Shown piece after piece: positions 7,209 through 13,763 of a stretch of 41,748 nt of DNA; position 1 is the stretch's first letter; each line of letters begins with the position of its first letter. The stretch is from a virus, in IMG/VR virus record IMGVR_UViG_3300043410_000176, positions 1-41,748 of that record, one strand, 5' to 3'. The notes beneath the pieces were generated by a model. That model was not told where the DNA came from. It saw only the letters and a program-made list of their open reading frames with translations, and did not search any database. A program made the translations under genes and the position numbers.

Positions 7209-7232
7209 CACCCCCAACGGCAGTCGTAGAAT
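7205..7232 (+). promoter_or_regulatory. Sigma70-type promoter upstream of the helicase
   Basis: A perfect -35 box TTGACA (7205-7210) is followed after 16 bases by TAGAAT (7227-7232), which matches five of six -10 consensus bases. The predicted transcript starts near 7239, about 190 bases before the helicase start. The TGA inside the -35 box is also the stop of the HNH-like gene. Activity is predicted from sequence only. Confidence 0.75.
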
Positions 7233-7379
7233 GGGGCTGTCAGTTGCTAGTGCCTGCGAGTAAGGTGCGAGTGTTGCAGGCAGGGTTTCAGGTTCTCCCC
7301 TTTTAACCGCACCTGTCAATGCGTGTACCTCCTGTTCACGTGAATTGACCGAGTCGCTACCGTAAGTAGCCCCCCTCCT

Positions 7380-7400
7380 GAATGTGAAAATGTCACATTC
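7380..7400. repeat. 8-bp perfect inverted repeat, possible operator or leader hairpin
   Basis: GAATGTGA (7380-7387) and TCACATTC (7393-7400) are perfect inverted copies separated by 5 bases. As DNA this could be an operator; as RNA it is a small stable hairpin 17 bases before the helicase ribosome binding site. It resembles a CRP half-site pair but has a 5-base rather than a 6-base spacer. Confidence 0.45.
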
Positions 7401-7416
7401 GGGATACAAGTCATTT

Positions 7417-7420
7417 GGAG
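7417..7420 (+). promoter_or_regulatory. Ribosome binding site favouring the helicase start at 7426
   Basis: GGAG at 7417-7420 lies 5 bases before the GTG at 7426. The upstream in-frame candidates GTG 7384 and ATG 7390 have no purine-rich site before them and fall inside the inverted repeat. The start at 7426 is therefore preferred, although the longer forms cannot be excluded. Confidence 0.5.
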
Positions 7421-7425
7421 TGAGA

Positions 7426-8973
7426 GTGCAGATCATTGAAAACAAGGCGTTGCTCCTGAAGGTCAAAGAACCGGGGCGCATCACAACGGTCATCCCAAAG
7501 GCCAAGCAAATCAGCGACCATGAGGTGCTGGTCAAGTGGGGTCTGGAAGAAGCGCAGGTGCTCAAGAACCTGAAGCTCAAGAATGTGCCGTCGCCCATCA
7601 ACGCCCAGTACGACTGGCCCGGCCTGTATAAGCCGTTTGACCATCAGCGCACAACCGCATCGTTTCTGACCATGCACCGCCGAGCCTTCTGCTTCAACGA
7701 GCAGGGCACTGGCAAAACCTCCAGCGTCATCTGGGCATCCGATTACCTCATCGGCATCGGCAAGATTCGCAGGGTGCTCGTGCTCTGCCCCTTGTCCATC
7801 ATGTCGTCGGCGTGGGAGGCAGACCTGTTCAAGTTCGCCATGCACCGCACCGTGGCCATCGCCCACAGTTACTCCAGAGACAAACGCATTGCCGCCGTGC
7901 ATTCGGGCGCTGAGTATGTCATCTGTAACTTTGACGGGCTGGAGATCATCAAGGACGAGATCAAGAACGGCCAGTTCGACCTGATCGTGGTCGATGAAGC
8001 CAACGCCTACAAGACCGTCACCACAAAGCGTTGGAAGACGCTCAACTCAATCATCGGCCCTGACATGTGGGTGTGGATGTTGACGGGTACACCTGCCTCG
8101 CAGTCGCCCACCGACGCCTATGGCTTGGCCAAACTCATCAACCCCAACGGGGTACCAAAATTCTTTGGGGCGTTCCGTGATCAGGTCATGCACAAGATCA
8201 CGCAGTTCAAGTGGGTGCCGAAGAAATCATCCGAGCGCACTGTGCACGAGGCGTTGCAACCTGCCATTCGGTTCACGAAGGAGGAGTGCCTTGACCTGCC
8301 CGACATGACCTACACCACCCGTGAGGTGCCCCTCACCACGCAACAGCAAAAGTTCTACGACACGCTCAAGAAACACATGATCGCCGTGGCCGCTGGAGAG
8401 GAAATCACCACGGTCAATGCGGCCGCAAACCTGAACAAGTTGTTGCAACTGTCGGCAGGGGCTGTATATACCGACAACGGGGAGATCGTGTCATTCGATG
8501 CCAAGACCCGCATGACCGCCCTGATGGAAGTGATCGAGGAGGCCAGCCACAAGGTCATCGTGTTCGCACCGTTCCGTCATGCCATCGAGATCATCGCAGA
8601 AGAGTTGCGTGCCAATGGCGTGTCGTGCGACGTGATTCATGGTGGTGTGCCCGTCAACAAGCGCACCGAGGTGTTCGCAAAATTTCAGACCGAGAAAGAC
8701 CCGCACGTGCTGGTCATCCAGCCTCAAGCGGCGTCACACGGTGTCACGCTCCACGCCGCCAACGTCGTTGTGTGGTGGGGGCCGGTTACATCGACAGAGA
8801 CATACCTTCAAGCCAACGCACGGGTGCACCGTGCTGGCCAACGCAATCCTTGTACGGTTGTTCACATTCAAGGCAGTGCCGTGGAGAAAAGAATCTACGA
8901 CATGCTGTCCGACAAAGTGGACATCCACACGAGGCTCATCGACCTCTACAAAAACATCGTCGAGATCACTTGA
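7426..8973 (+). CDS. SNF2-like superfamily 2 helicase/translocase
   Basis: With the GTG start at 7426 this is a 515-residue DNA-dependent ATPase (529 residues if started at 7384). The Walker A motif is QGTGKT (93-98), the Walker B box is VVDEAN (D190-E191), motif III is LTGTPAS, and motif VI is QANARVHRAGQ with R466 and R469. The HRAGQ form is typical of SNF2-family proteins, which move along duplex DNA. Phage versions are thought to remodel DNA or help replication and recombination. It has its own promoter at 7205 and a structured leader, unlike the tightly packed genes before it. The stop codon overlaps the -35 box of the next promoter. Confidence 0.93.
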   Translation: MQIIENKALLLKVKEPGRITTVIPKAKQISDHEVLVKWGLEEAQVLKNLKLKNVPSPINAQYDWPGLYKPFDHQRTTASFLTMHRRAFCFNEQGTGKTSSVIWASDYLIGIGKIRRVLVLCPLSIMSSAWEADLFKFAMHRTVAIAHSYSRDKRIAAVHSGAEYVICNFDGLEIIKDEIKNGQFDLIVVDEANAYKTVTTKRWKTLNSIIGPDMWVWMLTGTPASQSPTDAYGLAKLINPNGVPKFFGAFRDQVMHKITQFKWVPKKSSERTVHEALQPAIRFTKEECLDLPDMTYTTREVPLTTQQQKFYDTLKKHMIAVAAGEEITTVNAAANLNKLLQLSAGAVYTDNGEIVSFDAKTRMTALMEVIEEASHKVIVFAPFRHAIEIIAEELRANGVSCDVIHGGVPVNKRTEVFAKFQTEKDPHVLVIQPQAASHGVTLHAANVVVWWGPVTSTETYLQANARVHRAGQRNPCTVVHIQGSAVEKRIYDMLSDKVDIHTRLIDLYKNIVEIT

Positions 8974-8998
8974 CTTTGTAAATTAGAGGAATTATATT
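8970..8998 (+). promoter_or_regulatory. Sigma70-type promoter upstream of the SSB/primase genes
   Basis: TTGACT (8970-8975, five of six consensus bases) and TATATT (8993-8998, five of six) are separated by the ideal 17 bases. The spacer and the following bases are AT-rich, unlike the surrounding genes. The helicase stop TGA lies within the -35 box. The transcript would begin near 9005, just before the AAAGGAG of the gene at 9028. Confidence 0.75.
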
Positions 8999-9027
8999 TA
9001 AATCATCCGACAAAAGGAGAGTGCAAA

Positions 9028-9420
9028 ATGACCGAAGAATCGGCATCCCCCACAGCAGACCAACTTGCCAAGGTCTACGTCAAAATCCGCGACAAGCGTC
9101 GCACCCTCGAAAAAGAAGCCGCAGAACTCAAAGAGAAAGAGACTCTGCTGGCCGCTGAAATGCTTGAGATTTGCAAGACACAAGGTGTGCAAACCATGCG
9201 CACCGAGTACGGCACGATCTCACGCCGCACCACCAAAAATTACTGGACGAGTGACTGGGACTCGTTCTTCAAATTCGTCAAGGAGCATGATGCTTTTTCG
9301 TTGATGTTTCGCCGCATCAACAGCGAGAGCATGTCGCAATTCCTTGAAGAAAACCCCGATGTCCTTCCGCCGGGGCTGAATGCGGATGTCAATCAAACAG
9401 TTGTTATCACCAAACGCTAA
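9028..9420 (+). CDS. Small coiled-coil phage protein (Gp157-like appearance)
   Basis: This 130-residue protein is preceded by AAAGGAG. The first 55 residues form a strong charged coiled coil (DKRRTLEKEAAELKEKETLLAAEMLEI). A short strand region follows (GVQTMRTEYGTISRRTTKNYWTSDWDSFFKFV) and a final helix-loop segment. This layout resembles Siphovirus Gp157-like proteins, which combine a coiled coil with a compact beta region, but the match is by eye only. Its position just upstream of the SSB-like and primase genes suggests a replication or recombination accessory. It is the first gene after the promoter at 8970. Confidence 0.65.
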   Translation: MTEESASPTADQLAKVYVKIRDKRRTLEKEAAELKEKETLLAAEMLEICKTQGVQTMRTEYGTISRRTTKNYWTSDWDSFFKFVKEHDAFSLMFRRINSESMSQFLEENPDVLPPGLNADVNQTVVITKR

Positions 9421-9430
9421 GGAGCAACAC

Positions 9431-10348
9431 ATGAGCAACGAACTCGCAATGCTGGACTCCGGTCTGCCTTCTTACCTGAAGGAACTGGAACTCGATGATG
9501 TCACCAAGTCCCTGATGGGCGGTGGTGGCGCTGGTATGAAACGCATCTCCATCAAGGGTGGTGTGTGGCGCATGATGGTCAACGGCAAAGAAATTGCCAA
9601 GAACGAAGACCGTTCCATGAACGTCGTCATCGTCAACGCCGCACCCAAGGTGTCGCGTACCTTCTATCTCAAGCAATACACCGAAGGTGCCGAAGTGACT
9701 GCGCCCGACTGCTGGTCTGCTGACGGTGAAGTGCCCGATGCCAAGGCAACCAACCCGCAATCCAAGCGGTGCGTGGACTGCGCACAAAACGTCAAAGGTT
9801 CTGGCCAAGGTGACAGCCGTGCTTGCCGCTTCAGCCAACGTCTGGCTGTGGTGCTGGCCAACGACATCAAGGGCGACGTGTTCCAACTGACGCTCCCCGC
9901 CGCTTCGATCTTCGGTGAAGGCGCTCCGGGCAAGTGGCCCCTGCAAACTTATGCCAAGATGATTGGTAGCAAGGGCATCCCCATCTCCACGGTGGTGACC
10001 GAAATGCGCTTCGACACTGACAGCGCAACCCCGAAGCTGACCTTCAAGCCCGTCAAGGTTTTGGAGAAAGCCGAGGCACTGGCCGCTATTGATCAGGGCA
10101 AGACCGAAGCCGCCATCAAGGCAATCACCATGACTGTCGCAGAAGCCGACGGTGCCAAGACCCCCAAGTTGGCCGCACCTGACGCAGACCCTCTGGCTGA
10201 CATGAAGGGTGAGCCTGAGCCGGAAGCCAAGCCTGAGAAGGTCAAGGCCGAAGCCGTTGAAGAACCCGTCAAGCGCACTGCCAAGAAGGAAGAAGCCGCC
10301 GCACCCGCCAAGGACTTGTCCAAGATTCTGGAAGAGTGGGACGACTGA
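9431..10348 (+). CDS. Putative single-stranded DNA-binding protein with a zinc site
   Basis: The start at 9431 follows GGAG at 9421-9424 and gives 305 residues. Four cysteines, C94, C114, C117 and C132 (C-x19-C-x2-C-x14-C), form a likely zinc site embedded in a beta-rich domain of about residues 35-215. A long Ala/Glu/Lys-rich linker follows, and the chain ends in an acidic tip LSKILEEWDD. A beta domain plus flexible linker plus acidic tip is the plan of SSB-type proteins, whose tail recruits replication partners. Its place between the helicase and the primase supports this. I infer SSB function; no direct family signature is visible. Confidence 0.6.
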   Translation: MSNELAMLDSGLPSYLKELELDDVTKSLMGGGGAGMKRISIKGGVWRMMVNGKEIAKNEDRSMNVVIVNAAPKVSRTFYLKQYTEGAEVTAPDCWSADGEVPDAKATNPQSKRCVDCAQNVKGSGQGDSRACRFSQRLAVVLANDIKGDVFQLTLPAASIFGEGAPGKWPLQTYAKMIGSKGIPISTVVTEMRFDTDSATPKLTFKPVKVLEKAEALAAIDQGKTEAAIKAITMTVAEADGAKTPKLAAPDADPLADMKGEPEPEAKPEKVKAEAVEEPVKRTAKKEEAAAPAKDLSKILEEWDD

Positions 10349-10578
10349 TGTCTAAAGGTTACTCCAGCCTGACGATTCAGGAGATTCAGCAAGCCAACCC
10401 AACTCTGCTCGGTGTCAAACTGGCCAAGATTTGTGTTGACCGAAACATTCCTGTCTCGGATGTTGCCGAGTTCTTTGGCGTTAGCCGTGTGACTGTATAT
10501 TCATGGTTTCGCGGCAAGGCTGTGGTATCTGGCAAACATGCAGACAAGATGCAAAAGTTGATAGCCAAATTGGCTTGA
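10348..10578 (+). CDS. Small HTH (Cro/XRE-like) protein
   Basis: The start at 10348 is in a TGATG overlap with the SSB-like gene and gives 76 residues. Residues 34-56, IPVSDVAEFFGVSRVTVYSWF, are a classic helix-turn-helix with the recognition helix SRVTVYSWFRG. The rest is helical and basic. This is probably a small repressor or a replication-site binding protein. The short gap after it (10579-10670) contains inverted repeats that could be its target, but this is a guess from proximity. Confidence 0.7.
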   Translation: MSKGYSSLTIQEIQQANPTLLGVKLAKICVDRNIPVSDVAEFFGVSRVTVYSWFRGKAVVSGKHADKMQKLIAKLA

Positions 10579-10670
10579 TGGTTTGGGGGGACTAGGGTAG
10601 CTCCCGAAGAGGTGGGTGCCGTCACCGCCCTGTCCCAATCCCTTTTTGACGGCGCACCGAAGGACGGCTG
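10579..10670. other. Gap before the primase with an inverted repeat
   Basis: This 92-base gap holds GCCGTCA (10618-10624) and its inverted copy TGACGGC (10647-10653), with 22 bases between them. A weaker G-rich inverted repeat lies around 10585-10605. There is no clear promoter or terminator T-run next to a stem. An operator, translational control element or part of a replication origin are all possible. Confidence 0.35.
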
Positions 10671-13526
10671 ATGATAACGAGGAATCAGTTCCTCGCAATG
10701 GTTCTGCCACCCCTACAAGAAGGGGAGCACTATTGCAGTTGGGGAAACAAAAAAGTAGGCGAGGAAGACAAGGTACGCCAGCGGTTTGCCACGTCGATTG
10801 AAGAGTTGAGTGCACAGGCCGATGCGTTGCAAGCCGACGACTTCAATGCCTTCTACGCCATGGCCAAGTTTGGCCCGAAGGAAAGCGGTCGATACGCTGT
10901 CAATGCGATTGCCCTGAAATCCTTCTTCATTGATCTGGACTGTGGTGAGGGCAAGCCTTACGCCACGCTGGAAGATGGGCTGAGTGCCCTCAAGGTGTTC
11001 TGCAAGACCACCAACCTGCCACGCCCAACCATCCTGCGATCTGGTCGCGGGGCGCACGTGTACTGGGTGCTGGAGGAGCCGATGCTCCGTGATGACTGGA
11101 AGCCACACGCCGAGCGCCTGAAAGAGTTGTGCACCGAGCACAAGTTTGACATTGATTATGCGGTGCCAGCGGATGCGGCCCGTGTGTTGCGGGTTCCAGA
11201 AACAAACCACCTGAAAGACCCGACCAACCCCATCCCGGTGGAGGTGTTGTACCTTGCACCACTGGTTTCCAACGCCAAAATGAAGGAGTTGTTGGAGCCG
11301 ACCCAAGACATTCTGTCCATGCTGGACAAGGCCGACTTCAAGCGACCACTCGATGCAATGACGCTGGCGCTGATGGGCGCAAGCGAATCCAAATTTAAAA
11401 CCATCCTGCTCAAGTCTGTGCAGGGTGAGGGCTGTGCGCAGATCGCCCACATCTACGACAACCAAGGGGAATTGGAAGAGCCGTTGTGGCGTGCAGGGTT
11501 GTCGATTGCCCAGCACTGCTCGGATCGGGAAAAAGGCATCCACGTCATTTCCCAGAAGCACCCCGAGTACAACGCACAAACAACTGAACGTAAGGCGGCA
11601 GAGACCAAAGGACCATACACCTGTGAAACGTTCAAGAAGTTGAACCCCAAGGGTTGTGAAGGTTGCCCCCACAAGATCACGTCCCCAATCCAACTCGGTC
11701 GGGAGATCATCGAAGCGACCGAAGAAGACAACGTGGTCACCGACTTTGAGCCAGAGACCAAAGAGTCCAAGACTTACGTCATCCCCAAGTTCCCGTTCCC
11801 CTTCTTCCGTGGCAAATCAGGTGGCATCTTTGTGCACACCAAAAACAAAGATGGGGAAGACATCGACGAGGTGGTGTATCCGTATGACTTCTATGTGGTC
11901 AAACGAATGCAAGACCCTGATCTGGGCGAGACGCTGTTGTTGCGTCTGCACCTACCAAAAGATGGTGTGCGTGACTTCATCATGCCGTTGGCGGCCGCCC
12001 TGTCAAAAGAGAAATTTGTTGGTTTGGTAGCCCAGCATGGCGTGACGGTGTTGGGAAAGAAACAGGACATCCTTATGCAATACGTAGCGAAATGGGTGGA
12101 GGAGTTGCAATTGAGAGACAAGGCCGAGAAATCCCACAAACAATTTGGCTGGCTGGAGGATGACTCCGCCATCATCGTCGGTGACCGTGAGATCAGGGCA
12201 ACCGAAGTCGTGTACAGCCCACCCAACGCAACCACCCTGCCCAACGTGCCGTTCTTCCAATGCAAGGGCGACTTCCAGATTTGGAAAGACACCGTGAATG
12301 TGTATGGACGTGAGGGCATGGAGTACCGAGCCTTTGCCTTCTTCATGGGCTTTGGTACGTTACTGATGAAATTTACAGCCCTCGATGGCTTCTTGCTCAA
12401 TCTTGTTAGCAGAGAGTCAGGCTCAGGCAAGACCACCATCCTGCAAGCCATCAACAGCATTTACGGCAGACCCAAGGAACTGATGCTTTCACCCAAGGAC
12501 ACGTACAACGTGCGCATGCAACGTCTGGGCATCATGCAGAACTTCGCGGTGACCATGGACGAGATCACCAACATGCCGCCTGATCAGATGTCCCAACAGG
12601 TCTACGACGTTACCTCTGGTCGAGGCAAGAACCGCTTGAAACAACACGACAACGCAGAACGCCTCAACCACACCAAGTTTCAGACTGGCCTCGTCACATC
12701 ATCCAACCGGTACGTGACCGACGCCCTGCTCTCCATCAAGGGCTTCCCAGACGGCGAACTCAAACGTGTTTTGGAAATCAACGTCAAACCCGATACCCGG
12801 GACGACGCCACGTGGGCACGGCAACACTTTGGCCGACTCATGAACAACTACGGCCATGCCATCGAGCCGTATGCTCAGGCACTGGTAGGGCAACTGCCCA
12901 TGGTGCAGAAGGTGTTTGCTGACGCCCAACTGCGGGTTGAGCAAGCCGCCGACATCCGTAACGCAGAACGCTACTGGGCTTTGATGGCTTCCATGGCTCT
13001 GGCAGGGGGCACAATTGCCAAGGGCCTTGGTCTGCACGACATCCCAATCCGTCCGGTGTTTGATTATTCCATTGAGTTGATCAAAGAGACTCGTGGCCGT
13101 ACCCGTGAGTACATGTTTGACAACGACGAGTTCTTGGGTGGCTTCCTGCAACGCCACTTCCACGAGATTCTGGTCATCAACGGCAACAAGGACAACCGCA
13201 CTGGGCTTGATCATGCGCCCATCCGTGAGCCACGTGGTGCGTTGACTGCACGTTATGAGCCTGACACAAAGATGTTGTATGTGGTTGCACGCACCTTCCG
13301 TGAGGACTGCGCCAAGATCATGGCCAACTTTGAAGAAACCATTGCACCCCTGCGCAAGAGCAAGGCGCTGGTGGACATCAAGAAGAAACGCATGACGGCT
13401 GGTACCGTGGCCAACACCCAAGCACCCGTGAACGCTCTGTGGTTTGACACGACCAAATTGGAATTCTTCAACGAGAACGTTTTGATGGACGCCAATGCAG
13501 GTGATGGGACTGCCGATACTGATTGA
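10671..13526 (+). CDS. Primase-helicase: AEP primase fused to a DUF927-like ATPase
   Basis: This 951-residue protein joins primer synthesis and DNA unwinding. The N-terminal archaeo-eukaryotic primase shows FFIDLD with metal ligands D88 and D90, and SGRGAHVYW with H129; RVLRVPETNHLKDP is probably the third motif. A middle cluster C318, C329, C332 and H334 (CETF...GCEGCPH) could bind zinc. The C-terminal helicase part has Walker A SGSGKTT (583-589) and Walker B DE (630-631) in VTMDEI, resembling DUF927/D5-type ATPases. It has a weak ribosome site (AAGGACG) before ATG 10671. It would work with the family A polymerase at 1249 and the SSB-like protein at 9431. Confidence 0.9.
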   Translation: MITRNQFLAMVLPPLQEGEHYCSWGNKKVGEEDKVRQRFATSIEELSAQADALQADDFNAFYAMAKFGPKESGRYAVNAIALKSFFIDLDCGEGKPYATLEDGLSALKVFCKTTNLPRPTILRSGRGAHVYWVLEEPMLRDDWKPHAERLKELCTEHKFDIDYAVPADAARVLRVPETNHLKDPTNPIPVEVLYLAPLVSNAKMKELLEPTQDILSMLDKADFKRPLDAMTLALMGASESKFKTILLKSVQGEGCAQIAHIYDNQGELEEPLWRAGLSIAQHCSDREKGIHVISQKHPEYNAQTTERKAAETKGPYTCETFKKLNPKGCEGCPHKITSPIQLGREIIEATEEDNVVTDFEPETKESKTYVIPKFPFPFFRGKSGGIFVHTKNKDGEDIDEVVYPYDFYVVKRMQDPDLGETLLLRLHLPKDGVRDFIMPLAAALSKEKFVGLVAQHGVTVLGKKQDILMQYVAKWVEELQLRDKAEKSHKQFGWLEDDSAIIVGDREIRATEVVYSPPNATTLPNVPFFQCKGDFQIWKDTVNVYGREGMEYRAFAFFMGFGTLLMKFTALDGFLLNLVSRESGSGKTTILQAINSIYGRPKELMLSPKDTYNVRMQRLGIMQNFAVTMDEITNMPPDQMSQQVYDVTSGRGKNRLKQHDNAERLNHTKFQTGLVTSSNRYVTDALLSIKGFPDGELKRVLEINVKPDTRDDATWARQHFGRLMNNYGHAIEPYAQALVGQLPMVQKVFADAQLRVEQAADIRNAERYWALMASMALAGGTIAKGLGLHDIPIRPVFDYSIELIKETRGRTREYMFDNDEFLGGFLQRHFHEILVINGNKDNRTGLDHAPIREPRGALTARYEPDTKMLYVVARTFREDCAKIMANFEETIAPLRKSKALVDIKKKRMTAGTVANTQAPVNALWFDTTKLEFFNENVLMDANAGDGTADTD

Positions 13527-13734
13527 ATGGACGAAGTTCAAGCCGGGCACGTCCATGTTCATCCCCTGCATAGACCGCAGGGCGGTGGAAAAATTTATGC
13601 TTCAGGAGGCTGCTAGGCTGCGCTTAAACGTCGTCTGTAAACAAGTTGTGGAAAACAACGTGTACGGTTTGCGGGTTTGGCGGATTGATGATATAGTGCA
13701 CCCGCACTCTCCTCACTCTCCTGTTGAGGTTTAA
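13495..13734 (+). CDS. Small conserved phage protein
   Basis: A 79-residue protein overlapping the end of the primase-helicase. Starts at 13495 and 13504 are both possible and neither has a strong binding site. IEWTKFKPGTSMFIPCIDRRAVEKFMLQEAARL, followed by KQVVENNVYGLRVWRI, resembles short phage proteins that open with a W-x-x-LKPG-x-S-xFVPC pattern and end in RVWR. The fold is probably beta-alpha-beta. Its function is unknown. It is the last gene of the plus-strand block and is followed by the terminator. Confidence 0.65.
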   Translation: MQVMGLPILIEWTKFKPGTSMFIPCIDRRAVEKFMLQEAARLRLNVVCKQVVENNVYGLRVWRIDDIVHPHSPHSPVEV

Positions 13735-13760
13735 GCCCCGGCGTAACAACCGGGGCTTTT
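13733..13760. terminator. Terminator between the converging blocks
   Basis: AAGCCCCGG (13733-13741) and CCGGGGCTT (13750-13758) form a perfect 9-bp stem with an 8-base loop. On the plus strand it is followed by TTCTTTT, a good Rho-independent tail. On the minus strand the stem is followed by only a short T run, so termination there is less certain. It sits exactly between the last plus gene and the stop of the last minus gene at 13764. Confidence 0.85.
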
Positions 13761-13763
13761 CTT

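Larger units (their letters stand above)
7233..7425 (+). other. Long leader before the helicase with paired segments
   Basis: This is the longest non-coding stretch in the window, about 190 bases. It contains TGCCTGC (7251-7257) pairing with GCAGGCA (7276-7282). A loop segment AGGTGCG (7263-7269) can pair with CGCACCT (7308-7314), which would make a pseudoknot. A further perfect inverted repeat lies at 7380-7400. No tRNA or known riboswitch is recognised. The region could regulate translation of the helicase. Confidence 0.4.

Noticed and set aside
7233-7300. tRNA-like segment with GGGG and CCCC ends
   Set aside because: It lacks a T-arm TTC motif at the right place, an anticodon arm and a proper acceptor stem. 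The predicted transcript start also lies inside the 5' side.
7382-7398. CRP-type site TGTGA...TCACA
   Set aside because: The spacer is 5 bases instead of 6 and the position is downstream of the promoter; it is better described simply as an inverted repeat.
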